A DNA stretch of 64,000 nucleotides from Pyropia yezoensis. Its lineage: Eukaryota; Rhodophyta; Bangiophyceae; Bangiales; Bangiaceae. The position numbers and the translations under genes are program-made. The notes below the pieces were generated by a model. That model made no database searches. It was not told where the DNA came from and saw nothing but the letters and a program-made list of their open reading frames with translations. Of this stretch, positions 1 through 9,127 are shown piece after piece (position 1 is the stretch's first letter; each line of letters starts with the position of its first letter). The DNA lies in contig CM020618.1 of NCBI GenBank assembly GCA_009829735.1, positions 41,531,030 through 41,595,029 on the forward strand. The letters are read 5' to 3'.

Positions 1-261
1 ACAGTGCCCCACGCGCGCCCTACGACGCCGGTGATCTTGCGTGCAATCGAACCCGATCGGCCGGCGTCGTGCGTGGCAGAGGCGTAGGCGTTCTGGAAGA
101 CGTTGTTGTGACTGTGGGGGACGCGCTGGGAACTATCCTTACACCTCTCGTCGAGAGTTCTTCTGCTGATACAGTATGTATTCTGCGGTAGCGGCACACG
201 CCGAGTTTAAATGGTCCTTAGCTCTGGCCACTATCATTGGCCTCACCTACGCGCTACCCAT

Positions 262-1710
262 TCAAAGCTTCTTCTCGAGGCCAAGCGATTGACCTGCAGG
301 GATGCCTTCCCGGCAATTGCAGCCCGTCACCTCGCAGCGGTCTACCATGGCCTTGTGGTAGTATGACTCTACCGTCTGGTGCTGGATCTCCAGCTGCACG
401 AGCGCCTGGTTGGCCGCGCGGGCAACAACGCTTTTAGCCATGGCTTCCCGCTTCTGTGACACGCGAATGTTGTTGTACGCCGCCATGTATCTTGAGCGCA
501 CGATGAAGCGGTGCTGAGACATGTAGGTCAGGGATGACTTGGACTTCTTCTTGATGGAGTGTTGCCGCTCGGCGCTTGACGTGTGATGTCCCCGCGAAAT
601 CTCGGGATACTCGTCGGCCTCAAAAACAGGTGAGCACACGTGCCCGCATTGATGGAAGCGGTCGATGAAGAAAGAAACCCCCTCTTCAGTCAGGAGCCAG
701 GGTACGCGGCGAAGCGCGTTCCGCTGTGTTTGGCAGGCAGTGTCGCAGTACACCACTCGCGGCATCCGCACAAAGCGCTGAGCAAGCGCTGCGACCAGGT
801 GGGCCGGACTCTCCGTCTCCCTTAGCAGCTCGAACCCGATGATGTAGCCACATCCACACATAAACGTTAACACCCCCGGTCCGCGAATGAGCGACTTGGG
901 GTACCCGTGCCGGTATTTATCAGCGTCCCAGGTGCACCGCTGTAGGGTAAGCAGCCTGTTGTTCGGGCGACGACGGCGGCGATGCTGTACGGGCCGAGGT
1001 GTCCGGCGGCGTCGTCGTGCAGCTCTCCGTCGGTCTCGCACTGCTGTCGCATCCTCAGGGTAAGGTCTTACCAGCTTCCGGCCTGGCCACGCTTGACCCG
1101 TCCGCTCTTCCTCGGCTTGCTCCAGAATGCGAGCTTGGACTGCTGCGTGGCCAACAATATGGGTCACAGCTGGCTCCACGCCTTGGGCCGCAGCCCACTC
1201 TTGATACTGCTCCGCCGATGTGTCCTGCCACATGGCGCGATACTCCTTTGCGGCTTCTGACGCCTTGGTCTCCCACAGATCCGTCGCAGCAGGGCCCCGG
1301 GAAGCAGCAAAGAGAATGAGCTCTCCAACGGCGTGCGCCAACAGCGGATCTTCGTCCATGCACCTCTTGACCAGCAGAAGAAAGTGCCAAACGAAGACGA
1401 CATTGCGGACACACTGCGCCAGGCCCAGCCACTCTGAACTTGGAACACCATTGGCCAACGCATGTCCTAGAAGCTGCACATCCACGAGGTCACAGCCGCC
1501 GAAGACGTTGAGGGCTGGCTCTGCCAGCATTGCCGAGAAGAACAGGCGCACTTTTCTCCATCGGTCTGCCGTGACGTCAGGGTTTTCGGAAGGAGGAAAG
1601 AAGTTCGACGGCAAGCACTGAAAGCGCGCGGGTCGAGCAGCGCGTGCTGCGGCTTGCTCTTCTGCAGCAGGCGTAGAGTGCCCCGATGAGCCGGGTCCCG
1701 ACGAGCTCAT
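262..1710 (-). CDS. KDZ-type transposase-derived protein (domesticated or relic)
   Basis: The open frame continues upstream to 1953 without an ATG, so the start is placed at the first Met (1710), giving 482 aa. An N-terminal half of no recognised family is followed by an Arg-rich stretch (about residues 250-270). A transposase-like core follows: VYCDTACQ near residue 320, FIDRFHQCGH near 350, and a Ser/His-rich AERQHS block near 380. The order D-acid, FH..C..H, then E with an Asn-rich tail resembles the DDE core of Kyakuja-Dileera-Zisupton and related eukaryotic transposases, where YDxACQ and DRFHxxxHxxC are hallmark strings. I saw no terminal inverted repeats or target duplication around it, so it may be domesticated or a stranded fragment. 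The family assignment rests on motif memory only. Coding status is fairly secure; KDZ membership is less so. Confidence 0.6.
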   Translation of the reverse strand: MSSSGPGSSGHSTPAAEEQAAARAARPARFQCLPSNFFPPSENPDVTADRWRKVRLFFSAMLAEPALNVFGGCDLVDVQLLGHALANGVPSSEWLGLAQCVRNVVFVWHFLLLVKRCMDEDPLLAHAVGELILFAASRGPAATDLWETKASEAAKEYRAMWQDTSAEQYQEWAAAQGVEPAVTHIVGHAAVQARILEQAEEERTGQAWPGRKLVRPYPEDATAVRDRRRAARRRRRTPRPVQHRRRRRPNNRLLTLQRCTWDADKYRHGYPKSLIRGPGVLTFMCGCGYIIGFELLRETESPAHLVAALAQRFVRMPRVVYCDTACQTQRNALRRVPWLLTEEGVSFFIDRFHQCGHVCSPVFEADEYPEISRGHHTSSAERQHSIKKKSKSSLTYMSQHRFIVRSRYMAAYNNIRVSQKREAMAKSVVARAANQALVQLEIQHQTVESYYHKAMVDRCEVTGCNCREGIPAGQSLGLEKKL

Positions 1711-1910
1711 CCTGGTGACATGCAAATCTCGCCAAAGTCGTTGGAAGTGTGTCGTCGAAAGAGGAGGAAAACTACGACAAGCGCTAATCGGCTCGAGGTG
1801 CGCCGGGTGACAAGGGTGGACACTGCTTGCACAGGAGCGTGAGTGACGTGTTGCCGTCACGACACCAAGGCGCGAGAGGCGGTGCCATACCAAGTGGCGT
1901 CGAGTGTTGA

Positions 1911-2018
1911 TTTCGTGCCGAATTATGCTGTTAACGTGTTTTCGGCACAACACTGGTCGATCTAAAGCGTTCTAAAGAAGCCGGTTCGGCACAACGTATT
2001 ACGCCGAACTGGCACGAA
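1911..2018. promoter_or_regulatory. cluster of TTCGTGCCGA-like words upstream of the KDZ-type gene
   Basis: TTCGTGCCGA-like words occur at 1912 (forward), 1941 (reverse, TTCGGCACAA), 1985 (reverse, TTCGGCACAA) and 2011 (reverse, GGCACGAA). They lie 200-310 bp upstream of the start at 1710. The same word recurs in other intergenic regions of the first 9 kb. A binding role is inference. Confidence 0.35.
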
Positions 2019-2278
2019 GCAGAGCATTGGCACTACTTTCTCACCAGTGAGTCTTCACGTCACCGCTACTCGTAGAGAACAATCTCTGCCGTCCGACAGC
2101 GCCCGGCCTGTTGCCTCCCGACCTGTTCCTGTTGCCTCGGAAGTGTTACTTGACCACCGAAGCGACGGTGGCCGTCTTGACGTGCACACGTTAACAAAAG
2201 GACGACTTTCAGAAAATCACTTAAGAAAGAGGACTAAGAACGTCTTAAAAAGAAAAGCAAGCAAGGAGCCACTTCGCG

Positions 2279-4675
2279 CTATTTCTTCGTACGGCGGGTC
2301 TTCATTGGAGAGGAAGGCTCTCCCTCAGAAGCACACTCGGCGTCCTTTTGCCGCTTACGGGTTCTCCCTGAGACGGATGTGCTGACCTCACCGCCGACAG
2401 GTGCGGAGGCAGATGTCAAGCCCCGTCCAGTGCCCTTGGGCGGTGCGGTCTGCGTCTTTGTGGGCGCCGACCTCTTTGCAGGCCGAGGGGAGCGCGGGGA
2501 TTGAGGTCGATCAGCAACGGAGGACGCACTGCCAGTCTTCCCCGACCGGGTCTCCATGGCGCTGTCTGGAAGCTTCGCGTCAAAGTGCACGGAGCGAGCC
2601 CCGGATGTCGTATGCATGCCCACGCCCGGCTGCTGCGACGTTCCACTGCGCAGGGTACGGGCAGTCTCAGGGGCCGCAAGAGCACCGGGAAGCCGTTGTC
2701 GTTCAGTGCGTTGACGATCGCCGCCGTCTGTGTCGCCTCTGGCAACGGAAGCATCACTGCCCGCCGTTCTCTCAGCGTCCTTCAAGGCAGCAGAAGATAC
2801 GGTCGGCACATCCGTGTCAGTGCCACATGTCGTCTCGACGACAGCGTGCCTCGCTGGGGCGGCAACTGCAACCAAAACCGAGTCCTCCAATGTTGTCGAA
2901 GACGCTGCAGTGCGCCCTCTGCGCAAAGTGGGCGGTGACATTGGCACGGCCTTGAGACCTGCTTGCGCGCCCGCAGGCTCCTTCCTGGCCTTCACAGCCT
3001 TCTTGACAGTGATACCCGTATTCTTGCCCGCCAGCGTATGCGAGGGTGCTTTCGCCCCCCCAGAATTACCCCCCAGCGCGTCCTGAGCGCCTGCCTCCCC
3101 GCCAGAGTGTGCAGCCACGCCAGGTACCGTCTGCGCCTCAGCTGCGTCTGCTACCCGGGCCAGCGTACGTAGCCCACGAGCCGCTTCGAGAGCCACGGTA
3201 CTCTCTCCTGCAGGCTCTGCCGACTCTTCAACGGCCGATTTTGATGGTGGAGCGGTAGCTGCCTGAATTCCGGCCATTGCCAACTGCCTTGTGTCGTTCT
3301 TCGAGACATTCGCCGTAAAGGAAAAGGTGGCCACCGGTGCAACTGGTTGAGCCGGACGAGCTGCAGGGCCTTGTCGGGCTGCTGACGCCAACCGGGACGT
3401 GGGGGCCTGCGGGGGCGATGCAGCTCGCTGCGAAGACCGTGCTGCCGCCGTCCCGGTGACACCTGTTGTGGGAATCGTTTCGGCCGCCATATTCTCCACA
3501 GAGGCGCCGGTGGCTGCCGTCCGAGTCCTTGCCTGTGCCACAGAGCCATCGGGAGCCATAGCGGCCGCTATCGCCGATAGAGCGTTGACGACCGGCGCGG
3601 CCGCCGCTGGTGCCGCTGTCGCCACCGCCGGCGCGGCAGTCTGGGCAAGAGGACTCGCGACTATCGCTTCGGTTCCAGTCCCCGTGGGGGGTGTGGGAGC
3701 AAGGACGACAGCCGCATCTGAAGACATGCTCAACGCTGGAGTTGCGGACCGAGGTGAGGAAGCCGCGGCCATCTGCCCAGCGGCTGTCGCCATCTCGATT
3801 GACGCGGGAGGCTGGGCAGGCTCCTTCTCAGATGTCGCCACCGCTGCCTCGAATCCTTCCACCGAGGAGGCTGCAGCTGCCAGTCCAGCGGCCTCGGCGG
3901 AAGAAGCCGCTCCTGAAGGCGGCTTGCCCGCAGTCGATGGAGCCTTGGGCCCCTGAGCAGTGGCTGCGTGTGAGGCCGAAGCGGGCGCCGTTGGCAACAC
4001 CCCAGGCGATGGGCGGACGACGGGTTGCGGAGGATGCCATGCTGGTCGCCCAGGCGGCTTTCGCAGCGGCGGTATGCGCTTTCGTCCTGTTGCAATACTC
4101 TCTCCAATGGTCGGCCGGGCACCACCAGGCTGTTCAGCTGCTTGAGATGACGTTGTTGCACGAGGGGGCGCCTTCGAAGGGCCCCCCGCGGCAAATCCCG
4201 CCCTCGCGAGCCGGGAGGATCTAGCCGGCTGCTTGCCCTTCTTGACCGTCTTCGTCGGAGAGAGCACTTTGAACTCAAGTTGAAGCACACCCGCCGCTGC
4301 TCGTTTTGCAGCTGCACCAGCCGTGGAAGACTGCCGCGCGTCTTCTTCCGCCGAGGTATTTGCCCCAGCCGCAGCATCACCGTCACTCGACGGTGCAGAG
4401 AGCGAGGATGAGCCGACTTGTGCCCCTGCCCCGGATGACTGGGGAGAGCCCTTTCCACGGGGTCCTTTCGCAGCCTTGACTGAGCGCACCGCAACTGCCT
4501 TCTCTCTCTTCTCTCGTTCTTGCTTGCGGCGCTTGGCCGCAGCAGCTGCCAAAGCAGTGCGTGCTGTCGAAGATGCGAATTTCGACGCCTTTTTCGTCGT
4601 TGCGCTCGTTGAGTAGCCGGTCGTCGGGACAACCGCCGCGGCCACCGAGCCACGCGTGGACGGATTCTCCTTCAT
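2279..4675 (-). CDS. low-complexity Ala/Ser/Pro/Lys-rich protein, 798 aa
   Basis: This is a long frame of 798 codons from the first ATG (4675); an in-frame TAA lies just upstream. Composition is Ala/Thr/Ser/Pro-rich, with Lys/Arg patches near the N terminus (KRRKQEREKREK near residue 45) and a basic C terminus (KTRRTKK). The patches look like nuclear-localisation signals in a disordered protein. No folded domain was recognised. Its ATG overlaps the stop of the upstream same-strand frame (4672-5589) in an ATGA arrangement. The two may therefore be one protein split by an indel or intron, rather than two genes. Function unknown. Confidence 0.5.
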   Translation of the reverse strand: MKENPSTRGSVAAAVVPTTGYSTSATTKKASKFASSTARTALAAAAAKRRKQEREKREKAVAVRSVKAAKGPRGKGSPQSSGAGAQVGSSSLSAPSSDGDAAAGANTSAEEDARQSSTAGAAAKRAAAGVLQLEFKVLSPTKTVKKGKQPARSSRLARAGFAAGGPSKAPPRATTSSQAAEQPGGARPTIGESIATGRKRIPPLRKPPGRPAWHPPQPVVRPSPGVLPTAPASASHAATAQGPKAPSTAGKPPSGAASSAEAAGLAAAASSVEGFEAAVATSEKEPAQPPASIEMATAAGQMAAASSPRSATPALSMSSDAAVVLAPTPPTGTGTEAIVASPLAQTAAPAVATAAPAAAAPVVNALSAIAAAMAPDGSVAQARTRTAATGASVENMAAETIPTTGVTGTAAARSSQRAASPPQAPTSRLASAARQGPAARPAQPVAPVATFSFTANVSKNDTRQLAMAGIQAATAPPSKSAVEESAEPAGESTVALEAARGLRTLARVADAAEAQTVPGVAAHSGGEAGAQDALGGNSGGAKAPSHTLAGKNTGITVKKAVKARKEPAGAQAGLKAVPMSPPTLRRGRTAASSTTLEDSVLVAVAAPARHAVVETTCGTDTDVPTVSSAALKDAERTAGSDASVARGDTDGGDRQRTERQRLPGALAAPETARTLRSGTSQQPGVGMHTTSGARSVHFDAKLPDSAMETRSGKTGSASSVADRPQSPRSPRPAKRSAPTKTQTAPPKGTGRGLTSASAPVGGEVSTSVSGRTRKRQKDAECASEGEPSSPMKTRRTKK

Positions 4676-5589
4676 GGCCACTGAGTCACCCGAGCCTTAC
4701 TGCCAACCGAAGCACGACTTAAATACGGCGCGGGCACCGACGGCGATGAGGAAGATGAGGAGCTGCCTGCAGCGGCCGCGGCAGCAGCGGCAGCAGCAGC
4801 AGCAGCAGCAGCAGCAGCTTCAACAGCACTGGCAGGCGCTGATGCAGCCCCCTTATCTCCGTCCTTGATTGACGAAGCTCCCTTCTTAGCCGACAAAAAG
4901 GCCGCCGATGTCACGTTTGCCGCCGCCGGTGCACCCGTGGCCGTAGAGGCCGCCTTCGCACCAGCGATTGCTGCCGCTGCAGCTGCGTCGGCAGGATGTA
5001 CGTCTGTTGCTCCCGCACCGCCCTTCGTCGCCGCCTTCGCAGCGGCTGCGACAGCTTTTGCTGCATCGTCCGTGGGAGGGTGAGCCGCTGCCGCCTCATC
5101 GTCAGCGGCGAGCGCCGCCGCCGCAGGCCCCAATGGCTTTTCAGCACCCGCTGCCTTGTCACCTGCCGACGGCCCCCCCCCCCGGTGAGAGGCCTTGTCA
5201 CCGGGGCGTCCAACTCCGGCAGAACTTCGAGGCGGTCGGTCTCTCCCTTTTCCCGAATTCGCACGGGAGAGCAAGGCGTGCGAAGTCCCCACCATGCTCG
5301 GGCCGCTCTCGACGAACCGATACACCATGCTAAGCACGCGGCGGGCAGGGCTCTGGAGAACGCCGGCATCTTCCCACACAGGGAGCCAAAACACCTTGCC
5401 GGCCTTGTCGTACCCCGAGAGATGCACATGCCACGTGAGCGACTTGCTCGAATTGGCGAGCACCTCTAGGTTCTCCATCAGCTGTTCCAGCTCCGGCGAC
5501 GGCAAGTCGGATGCGCGTTCCTCCCCGACGGACGACAGGAGGGAGCGCCGCACGCTCTGCGCGGACGCACGCGCCGATGGACGCACCAT
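4672..5589 (-). CDS. unknown protein with conserved-looking N-terminal 110 residues and Ala-rich tail
   Basis: The first ATG (5589) gives about 305 aa. Residues 1-110 have normal globular composition (for example TWHVHLSGYDKAGKVFWLPV, with several Trp and aromatics) and may be a small folded domain of unknown type. The rest is Ala/Gly/Ser-rich and includes a poly-Ala run coded by a CAG/GCA repeat at about 4789-4818, followed by poly-Ser. The stop TGA overlaps the ATG of the following 798-aa frame on the same strand. A fused ~1100-aa product, made through an unseen intron or a sequencing indel, is the main alternative. Not recognised. Confidence 0.5.
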   Translation of the reverse strand: MVRPSARASAQSVRRSLLSSVGEERASDLPSPELEQLMENLEVLANSSKSLTWHVHLSGYDKAGKVFWLPVWEDAGVLQSPARRVLSMVYRFVESGPSMVGTSHALLSRANSGKGRDRPPRSSAGVGRPGDKASHRGGGPSAGDKAAGAEKPLGPAAAALAADDEAAAAHPPTDDAAKAVAAAAKAATKGGAGATDVHPADAAAAAAIAGAKAASTATGAPAAANVTSAAFLSAKKGASSIKDGDKGAASAPASAVEAAAAAAAAAAAAAAAAAGSSSSSSSPSVPAPYLSRASVGSKARVTQWP

Positions 5590-5609
5590 CGTCAAGATTG
5601 CGAACGCGT

Positions 5610-5970
5610 TCGAAGTAGGGAGGGGGAGGGAGCCGAGGGTTGACGCACCGGCACAAAACGTGGTTCGGGTCGCGCACGGCAGAGATGCGCCTACCTTGCC
5701 GAAGAGGTCCGCTGCTCAGGGGCACTAGGGGCAAGAAACAAGCCGAAGCACGTCGATTGTCGGCCGGCAAGCGGCCGACGCCTCAGCCTGCCACCGCACG
5801 CAGGCAGGAGGGGGGGAGCCCAGCGTTCACGCACCGGCACAAAAAAATCGGTCCGGGTTTCGCCCGGTCTGGGGCCCTCGGCGCAAGAAGCGCGCCGAAG
5901 CACGTCGATGAACGGCCGGCATACGGCCCACGCGCCAGCCTGCCACCGCGCGCAGGCAAGCTGCAGTGCA
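5610..5970. repeat. two diverged tandem copies of a ~150-185 bp unit
   Basis: ACGCACCGGCACAAAA occurs at 5643 and 5829, and GCCGAAGCACGTCGAT at 5742 and 5894. CAGCCTGCCACCGC also repeats (near 5774 and 5936), as does a GGCCGGC-rich segment between. Both copies lie in the presumed promoter side of the 5589 gene. The unequal offsets (about 186 and 152) show internal indels between the copies. Confidence 0.6.
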
Positions 5971-6000
5971 GCCACCAGCCGAGGCATCTGGTCGAAATTG

Positions 6001-6139
6001 TGTGCCGACACGTGTTTCGTGCCGACACAAACGTTTCCGTTTCGTGCCAACGCAGCCAAACCACTACTCACGACGTTGAATTCGATACCCTTTGAATGAG
6101 CCACAGACGCGGGTTCCTCTGGGAACTAGTCGTGCCGAA
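6001..6139. promoter_or_regulatory. second cluster of TTCGTGCCGA-like words
   Basis: TGTGCCGACA lies at 6001, TTCGTGCCGAC at 6016, TTCGTGCCAAC at 6041 and TCGTGCCGAA at 6130. They are 410-550 bp upstream of the ATG at 5589 and downstream of the RING gene. Nothing else coding is visible between 5590 and 6480. Confidence 0.35.
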
Positions 6140-6480
6140 TGGCGCGTCCTGCGAAGGCTCGTGCGCGCTGCCGTCCCCTGAGCACCTCGCCCACGGCATC
6201 CTCGCCCGCTGCCACCCTGAGGCAACGGCACCTGCTCACTTTGAAATGGTCCCTGCCCCACATTCTCGTACAAGCGGATTTTATGGCGGTTGCCTCTAGG
6301 TCGGCACGCTACCACATACAAGGCAGGCGGAAAAATGCCGACAGAATGCACAGCCTACATAGCGGTGTTGCCGGGGCGGCACAAGTAAACAGGCCCCTGC
6401 TTGAGACAAGGCGAAAAGCACTGGAGATGTGCGCTGAAGTAAAGCAAAAGCGCAACGATGGCGCCTCGACGGAGGCACAT

Positions 6481-7380
6481 TTACTGGCTACACGAAAAAC
6501 GCTCGTTCTCGTTGAGGTACTCCTCCACGGTCCTTGTGACATGCACAGGGCATGTCGCATGGTTCGACAGCCACAATTCAATCTCCTCCCTGTGAAAAGC
6601 GCACTAACATGGGAGGCGGAGCAGCTCCTTCGCCCCACCCAAAGAGTCAAAGCATATAGCACAACGAGCCACTCCATCCGCCAAGTCCCCCGAGCTCAAG
6701 AAGAATCGATGCAGCTGACGCATCACGCTCGGAGGCACCCCGTCATGATTGGCGTCCAGACCACCAGCAGACGCGGGGGCCGCCCACGCGGAGTCTAGCG
6801 CCGTGTCCTCGTAAGTGTATTCAATACGCAGGCGAGTAGATGATGGTGGAGCAGGAGCGACGGGCCCGCCTGAGCCCGCCCGCCGAGACGACCGCCAGCT
6901 ATCCATCGCGTCCAAGACGGCAGTGACAGACGGTAGGATGGGGCCCACATCTGAAGTGACAGAGGCAGCGACGAGATCCCTCGCCCAGGGCGGCACAACT
7001 GCGTCAACATACATGTACCGCGTGCGACGCTGGGTTGCCACTCCGCCCTTGTCGGACCCCGAAGGATTGGCTTTTGCTGGGTCCCCCATGTCACTGGGCG
7101 TCCCCACCGTGTCCGCCAAACCGGCGGCAGGCGTCTCGGCGGTTGTCCGCAGCACAGCCCGCCGTGTGGTCGATGACGCACGTCCCGAGGCCCGGGTGGC
7201 ACGCGACGACACAGGGGCCCCCCCAGCAGCGACTGCCGTGTCGTGGGCAGACGACGCGGCGGCCATCTGGTCGCTCTCCCGACGGCGCAGCCGGTGAGAG
7301 CGTCGGGCGGGTCGGACGAGTCCGGACGTCCCTCGGACGCTGTCAGGCCGGCTACGTCTCGTCCGTCGGTGGGGAGGCAT
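6481..7380 (-). pseudogene. RING-type zinc-finger protein interrupted by an in-frame TAG in the RING
   Basis: Read from the first ATG (7380), the frame starts with an Arg-rich and disordered region and reaches CAICFDSLGGAKELLRLPC near its end. That is the first half of a RING-H2 finger, the fold used by many E3 ubiquitin ligases. A TAG (6604-6606) stops the frame at the next codon. The same frame continues past it with CAFHREEIELWLSNHATCPV to a TAA at 6481-6483, which clearly resembles the second half of a RING (C-x-H-x-F-H-x2-C-I-x2-W-L ... C-P-x-C). Beyond the stop several zinc ligands are also replaced: Cys at the usual His, Glu at ligand six and His at the last Cys. A decayed gene is the simplest reading. 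Readthrough or a short intron cannot be excluded. Confidence 0.55.
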
Positions 7381-7480
7381 TCTCAAGCGCCCGCGGGGTT
7401 CGTGAAGGGAGAAGATGAAGACAAGGTGAGAGGGATGGGGGAGTTGGAGGGGACAGCCGCGCGTGCGCCACAACGGTGAG

Positions 7481-9127
7481 AGTGCAACGGTGAGGACGTG
7501 CCGCGAAGGTGAAGGTATCTGGTCGGCGGACCGTCCGTGTTCTCAGATAGCCTGCTGCACTGCAGAGGAAAAAGCGTGCGGGCTTCATGTGAACAGGTGT
7601 GTCCACAAATGAACCGGTCCTGAGTGACCGGTGGGTGGGGGTCTACTGCCTGGCTAGCTTGTTGCCTGCAGCCGTTGACCGTGGTGTTGCGAGAGCGGCC
7701 CAAGATGACTCACGAGCTCCAGGGAAACGTACGGGCGCAACACCACAACAGAGTGGGGCCGTGTCCGAGTCCCGCACGAGGCAGATCCGAGCGCAAATCG
7801 GCCGAGGTCCTTGCGAGCAAATCAGATGCTGCCCGCCACGGCCTGCTGGCCTTGGCAGCGGCGTGCCGTACATCGTCACGATGTAGTATCGCGCCGAAAC
7901 AGCATGTTCAGCCCAGGTCGTCGGCAGTGTCGTCACTATGCGGTATCGCGCAACCAGGATTCTAACGAAATGTCGACCAAACAGACTACGCACATCTGTT
8001 CCAATCAACAAACACGACAAATGCGAGTGAAACTGAATTTGAATTTCAGCGCCCATTAACTTTGCTGTTCTCATATATTCTTTCTCCACTGTCCACCACG
8101 ACCGATAATGGTGGGTGGTGCTGGTGGACATGCTGCGTGCATGTGCTCACTTCGGCACCATTGTGCCCAACCCCAGTCGGCAGCATAGTGCAGACCTCGT
8201 GCTTCGTGCCGACAAGAGTCAGGGGTACCGCGGAGGATGGCCCTGCAGTGGCCACCCCCCAGCTCGCCGGAAGGACGTGCAGGCGATGCACATTTGGCCG
8301 ACGCGCACCCGTTCCAACCGTACTGAGACACCACCCCCTTTCTTTCTTGCACGTCCGGCCCCTGCCGACCGCTCCAGGTACCGCTGCAGCCACCCCCCCA
8401 CTTGACGGTCCTCGAGCCTCACTCTCTGCTTGCCATTGCGGTCGCCATTGCATACACCGTGGCTCGCTTCTGGCCAGCTAAAACGACGTGCCCCTCCTTC
8501 TCGCCCACACCTCGCCCGCCCCGTCCGGCCGCCCCCTTCCGCAAAAAAAAACCGAGTCGCCCCAGCTCCCCCTGTCCGCACACAGATCAACCCCGATATT
8601 GCGTACCGCACGGAGAACATGCACATGATGCACGCACTGTAAAGCAAGCATTGAGCACGGAGGCGGTTCCACGGATTCGCACACCCGGCGAGCCACGTGC
8701 GCCACGTGCACGCAACGCCCCGCCACGTGCCCCACGTGCACGCCATGCCCCCGGTAATGCGGCAATAAGGACGCCACGTGCCCCACGTGGCTGGCGACGT
8801 GATCGACGCCGGGGCGGCCCGAAATCAGCAGTCCAGACTTAAGAAATCTTTCGCTTCCTATTGGTCGATCCATGACTGCGTGTGCTGGAATTGTCGGCAC
8901 GGACCTATCGTGCCGATCTAGCTTGCCGAAGGGCCTCTATGGCCTGGATTGGCCGCCATTCCAGGCCGTATGGGCACTTCGTCGTTTCGTGCCGGCGAAT
9001 GGCCACTTTTCCTGGACCCCGGTTCGGCCATGCGCACGACCATGCCTCTGTCGCGAACAACGTCCATCCGGTGCCCGCCTGCCTCAACCTTCCTCGTCTG
9101 CGTCTTTTGTACTCTCTTCGTTCAACG
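7481..9127. other. intergenic region between divergent RING-like and eIF2B-like genes
   Basis: I see no supportable gene here. It holds a 22-bp imperfect direct repeat (7873-7894 and 7930-7951, three differences), further GTGCCGA words near 8151, 8203, 8909 and 8985, and a run of CACGTG boxes. Short frames on both strands have no recognisable domain. Confidence 0.5.
8694..8789. promoter_or_regulatory. six G-box (CACGTG) palindromes in three 9-bp-spaced pairs
   Basis: CACGTG occurs at 8694, 8703, 8724, 8733, 8775 and 8784, each pair exactly 9 bp apart start to start. The cluster lies 340-435 bp upstream of the eIF2B-like ATG (9128). CACGTG is the known core for bHLH and plant-type bZIP factors; use in this organism is inferred. 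Confidence 0.5.

Noticed and set aside
7643-8131. 162-codon minus-strand frame in the RING/eIF2B-like intergenic region
   Set aside because: No recognisable features, and it overlaps putative regulatory words.
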